The position numbers and the translations under genes were made by a program. Positions 53,519 to 61,832 of a DNA stretch of 64,000 nt are shown here, in pieces (position 1 is the stretch's first letter; every line of letters begins with the position of its first letter). The notes beneath the pieces are model-generated. The model saw nothing but the letters and a program-made list of their open reading frames with translations, ran no database searches and was not told the origin of the DNA. The stretch comes from Bradyrhizobium sp. U87765 SZCCT0048 (GTDB lineage: Bacteria > Pseudomonadota > Alphaproteobacteria > Rhizobiales > Xanthobacteraceae): contig NZ_JAFCMM010000003.1 of the NCBI RefSeq assembly GCF_018131225.1, positions 322,001-386,000 of the forward strand, read 5' to 3'.

Positions 53519-54880
53519 TTAGGATAACAGCGGCGACCAGGCCGGATCGGACGCAAACCCCGGGGTGGGCTGACGCTGCTCGTTACGGCCGTCGATATTG
53601 ACCGTGAACAGCGAGGGCCCGGCCCCCTGGTCGCGGAAGAACATCACCACACGGCCGTTCGGAGCGAAGGTCGGCCCCTCGTTGTGGTAGCCGGATGTCA
53701 GGATTCGCTCTCCGGACCCATCCGGTTTCATGATGCCGATGGCGAACTGTCCGCCGCCTTGCCGGGTGAAAGCAATGTAGTCGCCGCGCGGCGACCACAC
53801 GGGGGTGGAGTAGCTGCCGCCTTCCTGAAACGAAATGCGCTGCGCCGCCCCGCCCGTTGCGGGCATGACATAGATCTGCGGCTTGCCGCCACGATCGGAT
53901 TCGAAACAGATGCGCTGGCCATCCGGCGAATAGGATGGCGAGGTGTCGATCGCCGGAGTGTCGGTCAGGCGGGTGGTCGACTTCGAGCGCAAGTCCATCA
54001 CGAACAGGTTGGAGTTTCCGCCCTGCTGCAGGCTCATGATGATGCGCTGGCCATCCGGCGAGAAACGCGGCGAGAACGACATCCCCGGAAAATTGCCGAC
54101 GATCTCGCGCTGCCCGGTCTCGACGTTGAACAGGTAGACCCGCGGGTCGCCCTGGCCAAACTCCATGTAGGTGATTTCCTGGGTCGACGGCGAGAACCGC
54201 GGCGTCAGCACGAGGTCCGTGCCACGGGTCAGGTAGCGCACGTTGGCGCCATCCTGGTCCATCAGCGCCAGCTTCTTGACGCGCCGCTCCTTCGGGCCGC
54301 TCTCATCGATGAACACGACGCGGCTGTCGAAATAGCCCTTCTCACCGGTCAGCCGTTCATAGATCTGGTCGGAGATGATGTGGGCGATGCGGCGCCAGTA
54401 TTCCGGCGAGGTGAAGTACTGCTTGCCGTCGAGCTGCTGCCCCGACACCACGTCCCACAGGCGGAATTCGGCCTTCAGCCGGCCATCGGGCTGGCGGGTC
54501 ACGCGGCCGGTGACCAGCGCCTGGGCATTGAGGGTGCGCCAGCTCTGGAATTGCGGCGCGACGTCGATGCTCGAGATCTTCTCGATGAACGCCGCCTGGT
54601 CGATCGGCGCGAACGAGCCGCTGCGCTTGAGGTTGCTGGTGATGACCTGGGCGACGCCAGCAGCCACCTCGCCGTCGGAAGGCGAACCCGCGACGAAATT
54701 CGGAATCGCGATGACGAGCGGGGCAATCTGCCCCTGCGGGATGACGAGTTTCGTCTGTGCGTTGGCCCAGCGCGGCAATGCCAGCGCAGCGGCAGCTCCC
54801 ACGCCTCCAAGGAGGACATCTCGGCGGGAGGCGATCAACCCAGGCGCGGAAAACGACTTCAGAGGCATTCGTCGGCTCAT
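53519..54880 (-). CDS. tolB: Tol-Pal system beta-propeller protein TolB
   Basis: 453 residues. The N-terminal domain (about 45-170) is followed by a six-bladed beta-propeller with repeats such as TPRFSPSTQEITYMEF, SPRFSPDGQRIIMSL, SPSYSPDGQRICFESDRGGK and TFAPNGRVVMFFRDQG. TolB binds Pal in the periplasm. The leader contains SRRDVLLGGVGAAAALALPR, a twin-arginine pattern, whereas most TolB proteins carry a Sec signal. The start is ambiguous among codons at 54889 (TTG), 54880 and 54868; I use 54880. It follows tolA at 12 bp. Confidence 0.94.
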   Translation of the reverse strand: MSRRMPLKSFSAPGLIASRRDVLLGGVGAAAALALPRWANAQTKLVIPQGQIAPLVIAIPNFVAGSPSDGEVAAGVAQVITSNLKRSGSFAPIDQAAFIEKISSIDVAPQFQSWRTLNAQALVTGRVTRQPDGRLKAEFRLWDVVSGQQLDGKQYFTSPEYWRRIAHIISDQIYERLTGEKGYFDSRVVFIDESGPKERRVKKLALMDQDGANVRYLTRGTDLVLTPRFSPSTQEITYMEFGQGDPRVYLFNVETGQREIVGNFPGMSFSPRFSPDGQRIIMSLQQGGNSNLFVMDLRSKSTTRLTDTPAIDTSPSYSPDGQRICFESDRGGKPQIYVMPATGGAAQRISFQEGGSYSTPVWSPRGDYIAFTRQGGGQFAIGIMKPDGSGERILTSGYHNEGPTFAPNGRVVMFFRDQGAGPSLFTVNIDGRNEQRQPTPGFASDPAWSPLLS

Positions 54881-54892
54881 TCTCGTCAATAA

Positions 54893-55843
54893 CTAGCTGC
54901 GAAACATCGTTTTAGGATCAAAATCGATGTCCATGAATTTCCATTGATCATACGTCTGGTCGCGCAGCATGTTGTAGGGCTGCCCCTGCAACACGGCACG
55001 CACGGCCGCATCGGCAGCGGCGCGATAACGCGGCGAGCTGCCGCGCGAGACGACTTCAGGCGGCCCGGCAAGCCTGCGGTCAGGCGTCAGGCGAATCCGC
55101 ACCGTGACCATCAGCTCTTCGGGATTCTCGGTCCCCGGCTGGATATTCCAGAGACTCGCCAGACGCGCCCGCATCGCGTCCATTTCCGACTGCGACAGCG
55201 TCTGCGCGGTGCCGCGCGGACTGCCCAGCGAGGCAGACGCGTTCAACGCCGACCCGGTGACGGCCTGATGGCTCGGCTCACGCTTGTCGATCAGGGCGGC
55301 GATCTTGCTCTGGTCGAACTTGTAGTCCTGCTTGGGCTTCGGCGGCTGCGGCGGCGCAGCCTTGGCCTCCGGCTTCGGCGGCGGCTTCTTGCTGTTGTCT
55401 TTCTTCAGCGCCTCGGCGATCGGATCGACCTTCGGCTCCGGCTGCTTCTCGACCGGCTTCGGTTCGTCCTTCTTCTCGGCCTGCTTGGGCGGATCGGGCT
55501 TCTTCTCCACCGGCTTCTCGACCGGCTTCGGCGGCGGCTCGGGCGCAGCCGCGGTCACCACTTCCTTCTTCTCGGTGATCTTGCCGACGGGATCGTCCTG
55601 CGGCGGGGTCGCATCGGCGACCTTCTCCACCAGCGGCTTGGGATTTTCCTTCTTGCCGGACTTGTTGCCGGCAGTCAGCTGGGAGAATTGGGCGTCGGAA
55701 ATGATATCGACCGGCATCGACTCGACCGGCGTCGCCTCCAGCGAGCGCGTCGAGAACGACACGATGCTCCAGCCCAGCACGGCGGCATGCAGCGCCAGCG
55801 AGGCCACAAGCGTCTTGTCGATCTGGACCTTGCCGATCTTCAC
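54893..55843 (-). CDS. tolA: Cell envelope integrity protein TolA
   Basis: 316 residues. One N-terminal helix (TLVASLALHAAVLGWSIVSF) anchors it in the inner membrane; a long Lys/Pro/Glu-rich arm (EKPVEKKPDPPKQAEKKDEP) spans the periplasm; and the C-terminal domain (LASLWNIQPGTENPEELMVT, AADAAVRAVLQGQPYNML) contacts TolB and Pal. The start is GTG at 55843, with GGGGA inside the end of tolR. It links the TolQR motor to the outer membrane. Confidence 0.88.
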   Translation of the reverse strand: MKIGKVQIDKTLVASLALHAAVLGWSIVSFSTRSLEATPVESMPVDIISDAQFSQLTAGNKSGKKENPKPLVEKVADATPPQDDPVGKITEKKEVVTAAAPEPPPKPVEKPVEKKPDPPKQAEKKDEPKPVEKQPEPKVDPIAEALKKDNSKKPPPKPEAKAAPPQPPKPKQDYKFDQSKIAALIDKREPSHQAVTGSALNASASLGSPRGTAQTLSQSEMDAMRARLASLWNIQPGTENPEELMVTVRIRLTPDRRLAGPPEVVSRGSSPRYRAAADAAVRAVLQGQPYNMLRDQTYDQWKFMDIDFDPKTMFRS

Positions 55844-55844
55844 A

Positions 55845-56303
55845 TCAGCTCCCCTGCTCGACCTCGGTCACCAGCGCCACGCGCTTGAATCCCGCCGCCG
55901 AGAGCCGCCCCATCACGTTCATCACCGTGCCGTAGTCGACCTTCTTGTCGCCGCGCACGAAAATGCGCTCATCCATTCCGCCGCGGGCCTCGGTAATGGC
56001 CTTGAGCTTGGGAACGAGCTCGTCCACCGCGATCTGGGTATTGTTGAGATAGACCTCGCCCTTGAGATTCACCGACAGCGTCAACGGTTCCTTGTCGTTG
56101 TCGAGGCTCTTGGCCTGGGTCTGGGGCAGGTCGAGCGGCACGCCAACGGTGAGCAGCGGCGCCGACACCATGAAAATGATCAACAGCACCAGCATCACGT
56201 CGACCATCGGCGTGACGTTGATTTCGGCCATGACATTGGCCCGGCGGCTGCCGCGACCGCGTCGCCGCCCGCCTCCCGAAGCTCCCGCTGCGCTCATCCC
56301 CAT
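55845..56303 (-). CDS. tolR: TolR/ExbD-type motor subunit
   Basis: 152 residues. The single helix carries the proton-conducting aspartate in VTPMVDVMLVLLIIFMV. The periplasmic domain follows (TVGVPLDLPQTQAKSL, VRGDKKVDYGTVMNVMGRLS). The N terminus is Gly/Arg-rich (ASGGGRRRGRGSRR). With TolQ it forms the proton-powered stator that drives TolA. Its stop codon lies one base from the tolA start. Confidence 0.92.
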   Translation of the reverse strand: MGMSAAGASGGGRRRGRGSRRANVMAEINVTPMVDVMLVLLIIFMVSAPLLTVGVPLDLPQTQAKSLDNDKEPLTLSVNLKGEVYLNNTQIAVDELVPKLKAITEARGGMDERIFVRGDKKVDYGTVMNVMGRLSAAGFKRVALVTEVEQGS

Positions 56304-56391
56304 CAGAGACTACCCTCGGCTACGGTCATCCCAACATGCCGGTCCCGTCCGGCCCACCCCATGTCACACGGACGGCCGGACCCCACCGGCG

Positions 56392-57105
56392 TTACGCCCG
56401 CTCGTCGATCTGCCGCGACAGGATCGCGGAGAACTCATCGGCAAACCCTTCCAGACGCTGACCCTGGCGGCTCACCTCGGAGGAGAACTTATTGTAGAAA
56501 ATAGTCGCCGGGATGGCAGCGATAAGGCCGATTGCGGTGGCGAACAGCGCCTCCGCGATGCCGGGCGCGACCACCGCCAGCGAGGTGTTCTTGGACGCCG
56601 CGATCGACTGGAAGCTCGACATGATGCCCCAGACGGTGCCGAACAGGCCGACGAACGGGCCGGCCGAACCGACGGTTGCCAGCACCAGAAGACCCTTTTC
56701 GAGGCGTTCGACCTCGCGGGCGATCGACACGTCCATGACCTTGTCGATGCGCATCTGCAGCCCGGCGAACGAGCGCGCCTGGCTTTCGAACGAGCGTTTC
56801 CACTCGCGCATCGCCGCGACGAACAGCGCCGCCATGGAATAGGTCGGCTTGGCGGACAGGCCGCGATACAGTTCCTCGATCGACTGGCCCGACCAGAATG
56901 CCTGCTCGAACCGGTCCATGGCGCGGCGGGTGCGCGCGAACAGGAAGATCTTTTCGATCGCGATAGCCCACACCCAGACGGAGCAGCCGAGAAGGCCCAG
57001 CATCACGCCCTTCACGATCCAGTGAGCCTGCCAGAACAGCGCGATCAGCGACACATCGGCCGAAGCCATCGGCAGAGCCGACTGAGCGACGTCGGCTGGA
57101 TTCAT
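56392..57105 (-). CDS. tolQ: TolQ/ExbB-type motor subunit
   Basis: 237 residues. Three helices are visible (VKGVMLGLLGCSVWVWAIAI, GLLVLATVGSAGPFVGLFGT, ALFATAIGLIAAIPATIFYN). The conserved Thr-containing segment GLFGTVWGIMSSF matches TolQ/ExbB. First gene of the tolQRAB operon, 88 bp before tolR. The start MNPADVAQS at 57105 has GAGAGG upstream; an extension to 57177 lacks support. Confidence 0.94.
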   Translation of the reverse strand: MNPADVAQSALPMASADVSLIALFWQAHWIVKGVMLGLLGCSVWVWAIAIEKIFLFARTRRAMDRFEQAFWSGQSIEELYRGLSAKPTYSMAALFVAAMREWKRSFESQARSFAGLQMRIDKVMDVSIAREVERLEKGLLVLATVGSAGPFVGLFGTVWGIMSSFQSIAASKNTSLAVVAPGIAEALFATAIGLIAAIPATIFYNKFSSEVSRQGQRLEGFADEFSAILSRQIDERA

Positions 57106-57414
57106 CGGCAATATCCTCTCAAATGGTCCCTTCGCGACATCCGGGCGGGCCACGACGCGGCTTCGCGCGGCAACCACGGCCGAACACCAAGTCCTTCATG
57201 TCGCATGGGAAAAGCCCAACCCGGAGCTGGCCCCCACTTTCCCCGTCAACATGTCAAAACAAGGGCTGTCGGCGCGGTTTTTCGCCCCCTCACCAAACCC
57301 TCGTCGTGGTTAATGCGAGGTTACTCTGCCGAAGAATTGAGACGGTTTGACCAATTCACGCCTGGGTTTAATGTCCGCCCGCCTTTTCCTCCGTCGTCAT
57401 CCCGCGACTGATCA
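57106..57414. other. Divergent promoter region, tolQ and DUF817
   Basis: 309 bp without a gene. It lies between the divergent tolQ and DUF817 starts and should hold both promoters. No strong hexamers or palindromes stand out. Confidence 0.5.
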
Positions 57415-58335
57415 GTGCCCCTCGCCCCCTCTCCGGAAGCAACCCGCGTCCGGCCTGTCCTGAGCCGACTGGCCGACATCGACCGACACATATCGGCGCG
57501 CATGGCGCAGCGTCCGGCGATGGCTGCGCTGTACGAGTTCCTGCGTTTCGGGTTGAAGCAGGCATGGGCCTGCCTGTTCGGAGGTATTATGGTAGCACTC
57601 TTGATCGCGACCCGCTACGCCTATCCGGACAATGCCGGACTCTACCGCTACGACTTTTTGTTTCTCGCAGCTTTGGCCGTGCAGGCGATCCTGCTCGCCA
57701 GCCGTCTCGAAACCATGGACGAGGCCAAGGTCATCCTGCTGTACCACCTCACCGGCACGGCAATGGAGATCTTCAAGACGGCGGTCGGATCATGGATCTA
57801 TCCGGAGCCGGCCATCTTCCGCATCGGCGGCGTGCCACTGTTCACCGGCTTCATGTACTCCTGCATCGGCAGTTACATCTGCCGGGCATGGCGGCTGTTC
57901 GATTTCCGCTTTGTCAGTCATCCACCGCTGTGGATGCTCACGCTCCTGAGCGGCGCGATCTACATCAATTTCTTTGCGCACCACTACGTCCCCGACGTTC
58001 GGCTCGGCCTGTTCGCCGTAAGCGCGGTGCTGTTCATGCGAGCGCAAATTCACTTCAGGATCTGGCGTCGGAATCGCAGCATGCCGCTGCTGCTGGGCTT
58101 CGTGCTGGTGGCCTTCTTCATCTGGCTATCGGAAAACATCGGCACCTTCACCCGCACCTGGGTCTATCCCAACCAGCTCCAGAGCTGGTCGCTGGTGTCG
58201 TTAGGCAAGCTCGGATCGTGGTTTCTGCTGCTGATCGTCAGCTACACCATGGTCGCCATCGTCAACAAACCACGCAGGCTGCCGGGAAAGCCCACGTCGA
58301 CGTCGCTGCGACCAAACCAGGGCGCTGGCACCTGA
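57415..58335 (+). CDS. DUF817 integral membrane protein
   Basis: 306 residues starting with GTG. About eight membrane helices are predicted by eye. Conserved blocks include YEFLRFGLKQAWACLFGGIM, EIFKTAVGSWIYPEPAIFRI, GVPLFTGFMYSCIGSYICRA and FFIWLSENIGTFTRTWVYPN. This matches DUF817 (YoaT in Bacillus), whose function is unknown. The next gene begins on the base after its stop codon, so the pair is translationally coupled. Confidence 0.85.
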   Translation: MPLAPSPEATRVRPVLSRLADIDRHISARMAQRPAMAALYEFLRFGLKQAWACLFGGIMVALLIATRYAYPDNAGLYRYDFLFLAALAVQAILLASRLETMDEAKVILLYHLTGTAMEIFKTAVGSWIYPEPAIFRIGGVPLFTGFMYSCIGSYICRAWRLFDFRFVSHPPLWMLTLLSGAIYINFFAHHYVPDVRLGLFAVSAVLFMRAQIHFRIWRRNRSMPLLLGFVLVAFFIWLSENIGTFTRTWVYPNQLQSWSLVSLGKLGSWFLLLIVSYTMVAIVNKPRRLPGKPTSTSLRPNQGAGT

Positions 58336-58725
58336 ATGCAGATACGCATCATCTTCGCCACCGCGACACTGCTTCTCATCGCAGCCGGCCTGCTGGTGCG
58401 TGCCCCGGTGCCGGGCTTGCCCGCCGGCCTTGCCAAATATGCAGGTTCGATCATCTGGGGCGGAATGGTGTACGCGCTGTGGTCCACGATCATGCCACGG
58501 GCCGCCTTGGCGAACAGGGCCGCGATATCCGCAATCATCGCCGCCTCCGTCGAATTCAGCCAGCTCCTGCACACACCGTGGCTCGATGCCTTCCGGCGCA
58601 CCACCATCGGTGTCCTGTTGATCGGACGCTTCTTCTCGTGGTGGGACATTCTGAGCTACACGGCCGGCATCGCGGCCTGCGCGGCCATCGAGTGGCTCAT
58701 CGTGCGGGGCCGCCCGCGATCATGA
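58336..58725 (+). CDS. DUF2809 small membrane protein
   Basis: 129 residues with about four helices (IIFATATLLLIAAGLLVRAP, IIWGGMVYALWSTIMPRAA, FFSWWDILSYTAGIAACAAI). The SVEFSQLLHTPWLDAFRRTT block fits DUF2809, a VanZ-like fold group. It starts immediately after the DUF817 stop. Its 3' end overlaps the convergent BASS-type gene by 6 bp. Function unknown. Confidence 0.8.
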   Translation: MQIRIIFATATLLLIAAGLLVRAPVPGLPAGLAKYAGSIIWGGMVYALWSTIMPRAALANRAAISAIIAASVEFSQLLHTPWLDAFRRTTIGVLLIGRFFSWWDILSYTAGIAACAAIEWLIVRGRPRS

Positions 58726-59721
58726 GCCGCGGGGGATCGTTTCCGCCGGCGCATCGGGTTCGCGCCGCGCACCGATCAGCGGCCGTAGCAACAGCGGCGA
58801 CAGGTAGATCGGAAACTGGCTGAGAGCGAAATAGAGCCACGTCGCCGCCGGAAGCATGCCGCCGGCCGCGGCCAGCATCAGCCCCATGTTGCGCTGGCAC
58901 GCCATCACCCCGAGCGCGAGCGCCACGTCCCGGCCGGCGCGGCGAAACACGACCACCGTCGTCGCAAGCAGCACCAGAAACACCGCGAACACCAGCACCG
59001 AGAGCAGCAGCATGTGCGCCGGCGCCGCGAGCCACTCCGCCGCCACGGTTTCCATCATGCCGGCGACGACGACCAGCAGCGCCACGATGTTGACGCCATC
59101 GATCGGCTCCCGGTGGCGCTGGATCGCCGCAGCGCCCACCAGTCGGCGCAGCACCGCCGCGGCCAGCAACGAGCCGCCGAGCAGGGCCGCTAGCTTGACG
59201 CCGAGCAGGACGGGCGACAGCTTCAGCGCCTCGCCGAGAAAGACCACCGCGAAGACCGGCGCCGTCAGCGGCAGCAGGGCGGTGCAGGTCACCAGCGTCA
59301 CCAGCACCAGCGTCGCATCGAGGCCCATCAGCGTCGCGAGTGCCGGCGCCGCCATCATCGGTGACGCCACCATCTGCAGCATCAAGCCAAGAAATAGGTC
59401 GGGCGCACGCACGTTCAGCCCGATCAGCACCGACACCTGACCGGCGATCAGCGGCACGCCGATCGCATTCCACAGCGTTGCGGTCACGATCAGGCCGGGA
59501 CGCCGCAGATAGCCGCGTAGCGCAGCGCCATCCACGCGCATGAACGAAATGCAGAGCAGGATGAAGATCGCTTCGCTGACATAGGGCTTCAGCACCGTGC
59601 CGAGCGGCGGGCACACCACACCGATCAAGACGATGACAGCAAGCGCCCATACGCCCTGACGGCCGATCCAGGCGAGCAGCGCGACAGGCGGGGCGACGAC
59701 GACGGAAATGACGGACGGCAT
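58720..59721 (-). CDS. BASS-family (bile acid:sodium symporter-like) transporter
   Basis: 333 residues, about nine to ten helices. It shows the family's inverted repeat of helices (VCPPLGTVLKPYVSEAIFIL, GLMLQMVASPMMAAPALATL, VALALGVMACQRNMGLMLAA). Members carry organic anions such as bile acids, pantoate or pyruvate, or arsenite, with sodium. The substrate is not evident. The start MPSVIS at 59721 is used over a frame running to 59862. It is convergent with the DUF2809 gene. Confidence 0.82.
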   Translation of the reverse strand: MPSVISVVVAPPVALLAWIGRQGVWALAVIVLIGVVCPPLGTVLKPYVSEAIFILLCISFMRVDGAALRGYLRRPGLIVTATLWNAIGVPLIAGQVSVLIGLNVRAPDLFLGLMLQMVASPMMAAPALATLMGLDATLVLVTLVTCTALLPLTAPVFAVVFLGEALKLSPVLLGVKLAALLGGSLLAAAVLRRLVGAAAIQRHREPIDGVNIVALLVVVAGMMETVAAEWLAAPAHMLLLSVLVFAVFLVLLATTVVVFRRAGRDVALALGVMACQRNMGLMLAAAGGMLPAATWLYFALSQFPIYLSPLLLRPLIGARREPDAPAETIPRGS

Positions 59722-59962
59722 GACTGGGCACTTTGCGTGATGGCCGCCACGCGAGGCGAAACGCTCATGATGCGGCAAGACGATCAGGACGGGGTGAGGT
59801 CGATCGAGGAGAGATCGTCTCAGCCGACGACGACGTGGCGCGCCGGGGAGGTGCGCCACCACGCGCGGAGCGAAAAGCTCCGGCGCTGGATTGTGGCGGG
59901 TCGTCGTGTCATGGCCGGCAGTCTGCCACCATCACGCCATCTGGACAATCGCCACAACAGTA

Positions 59963-60982
59963 TCAGCCGGCCGTCGCGGTGGCGCGCACCGGGAGCGGCT
60001 GGCGGATGGCGATGTCGGCGAGGATCTCATAGGAGCGCAGCCGCGCCTTGTGATCGTGGATCGCGGACGCCACCATCACCTCGTCGACGCCGGTCTGCTC
60101 GATGAAGCGCGTCAACCCGCGCCGCACGGTGTCCGGCGAGCCGACGAAGGCGTAGCGCAGCATGCCCGAGGCCTGCACCTTCTCCTCCGGGGTCCAGTAC
60201 GTCTCGATGTCGGCGATCGGCGCCGGCAGCTGGCCACGGGCATTGCGGAAGATGTTGGTGAAGCTCTGCTGCGCCGACGTGAACAGGAAGCGCGCTTCCT
60301 CGTCCGTGTCGGCGGCGATGACATTGACGCCCGCCATCGCATAGGACTTCTGCGACTGCTCCGACGGCTCGAACCGGGCGCGGTACATCTCCAGCGCCTG
60401 CATCAGCGCGTCGGGCGCAAAGTGCGAAGCGAAGGCGTAGGGCAAGCCGAGCATGCCGGCGAGCTGGGCGCCGAACAGGCTGGAGCCGAGGATCCAGATC
60501 GGCACGTTGAGGCCGGCGCCCGGCACCGCGCGCACGCCCTGCCCCGGCTGCGCCGGCGCGAAGAACGCCTGCACCTCGAGCACGTCCTGGGGGAAATTGT
60601 CGGCGTTGTCGGGCGAGCGGCGCAGCGCCCGCAGGGTGCGCATGTCGGTGCCCGGCGCCCGGCCGAGGCCAAGATCGATGCGCCCGGGAAACAGCGATTC
60701 CAGCGTGCCGAACTGTTCGGCGATGACCATCGGCGCATGGTTGGGGAGCATGATGCCGCCGGAGCCGACACGGATGCGCTTGGTGCCGCCGGCGACATGG
60801 CCGATCACCACCGCGGTGGCCGCGCTCGCGATCCCGACCATGTTGTGATGCTCGGCGAGCCAGTAGCGCTGGTAGCCCCACTCGTCGGCGTGCCGGGCAA
60901 GGTCGAGGGTGTTTTGCAGCGCAATCGCCGGGGTGGCTCCGGCGGGCACGGGCGCGAGGTCGAGGATCGAGATGGCGGTCAA
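59963..60982 (-). CDS. Luciferase-like (LLM class) flavin-dependent oxidoreductase
   Basis: 339 residues. The bacterial-luciferase-like TIM barrel is clear: LAPVPAGATPAIALQNTLDL, WLAEHHNMVGIASAATAVVI, IRVGSGGIMLPNHAPMVIAE, GRIDLGLGRAPGTD. It should use reduced FMN and oxygen to hydroxylate or cleave an organic substrate. The YhbW-like branch is the closest by eye. The substrate is unknown. It lies upstream of no partner flavin reductase in the window. Confidence 0.87.
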   Translation of the reverse strand: MTAISILDLAPVPAGATPAIALQNTLDLARHADEWGYQRYWLAEHHNMVGIASAATAVVIGHVAGGTKRIRVGSGGIMLPNHAPMVIAEQFGTLESLFPGRIDLGLGRAPGTDMRTLRALRRSPDNADNFPQDVLEVQAFFAPAQPGQGVRAVPGAGLNVPIWILGSSLFGAQLAGMLGLPYAFASHFAPDALMQALEMYRARFEPSEQSQKSYAMAGVNVIAADTDEEARFLFTSAQQSFTNIFRNARGQLPAPIADIETYWTPEEKVQASGMLRYAFVGSPDTVRRGLTRFIEQTGVDEVMVASAIHDHKARLRSYEILADIAIRQPLPVRATATAG

Positions 60983-61147
60983 GGCGGGCTTTCCGATGCG
61001 GTGGACTGAATGGCGGCCAGGCCCGCGCCGCGAGCCCCCATCGCAGATGCGCCCTCAGGACCGCCCGCGCAAGGGTTGCCGGCGCAGGGCCGACAGGCGA
61101 CGGCGCATGCCGCCGATGCAGGATCGCCTGGTGCCAGCCGCCGCCGG

Positions 61148-61813
61148 TCAGGGATCGTCGGAGTAGCGCTGCTCCCGCCAGGGATCGCCGCGGTTATGGT
61201 AGCCGCGAACCTCCCAGTAGCCCGGCGCATCGGCGGGCCGGAACTCGATCCGGCGCAGCCATTTGGCGCTTTTCCAGAAATACAGATGCGGCACCACGAG
61301 ACGAAGAGGCCCGCCGTGTTCGGCGGTCAGCGGCTTGTCGCTCCAGCGGTGCGCCAGCAACGCGTCGGGCGCGGCGAAGTCGGCGAGCGCCAGATTGGTG
61401 GTGTAGTTGTCGTGACCGTACAGCACCACGAACCCGGCCTCGTCCTTCGGCCGCACGATGGCGAGAAGATCGCGCGTCGCGAGCCCCTCCCAGAGATTGT
61501 CGTACCGCGACCAGGTGGTGACGCAGTGGATGTCGGAGACGATGCGTTGCTGCGGCTGGGCCAGAAACGCCGTCCAGTCCCATGTCACCGGGTTCTCGAC
61601 CGCGCCATCGACCACCAGCCGCCAGCGTTCGGGGGCGATGTCCGGCGTGCCGGTGAGATCGAGCACCGGCCAGTCGCGGGTCAGGTGCTGGCCGGGCGGC
61701 AGACGCTCCTCCTCCGGCCGCGCCGTGCGGCCGGTCAGGAAACGGCCCTCCTCGGCCCATTTCTGCTTGCTGCGGGTTAGCTTGCTCTCTGGCGGGTCGT
61801 GATCGTCGGTCAT
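61148..61813 (-). CDS. Cytosolic sulfite-oxidase-like molybdopterin protein
   Basis: 221 residues. The SUOX/YedY-type core has GQHLTRDWPVLDLTGTPDIA, VSDIHCVTTWSRYDNLWEG with the likely Mo-coordinating Cys, and PLRLVVPHLYFWKSAKWLRR. There is no signal peptide, so unlike MsrP it is probably cytosolic. It may reduce or oxidise sulfur compounds; the substrate is unknown. The stop of the OsmC fusion is 19 bp upstream on the same strand, so they are probably an operon. Confidence 0.86.
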   Translation of the reverse strand: MTDDHDPPESKLTRSKQKWAEEGRFLTGRTARPEEERLPPGQHLTRDWPVLDLTGTPDIAPERWRLVVDGAVENPVTWDWTAFLAQPQQRIVSDIHCVTTWSRYDNLWEGLATRDLLAIVRPKDEAGFVVLYGHDNYTTNLALADFAAPDALLAHRWSDKPLTAEHGGPLRLVVPHLYFWKSAKWLRRIEFRPADAPGYWEVRGYHNRGDPWREQRYSDDP

Positions 61814-61832
61814 CGTGAATATCCTCGGCGCG

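Noticed and set aside
51044..53527. An 827-codon plus-strand open frame
   Set aside because: It is the complement of the GGDEF-EAL gene, whose motifs are fully intact on the minus strand.
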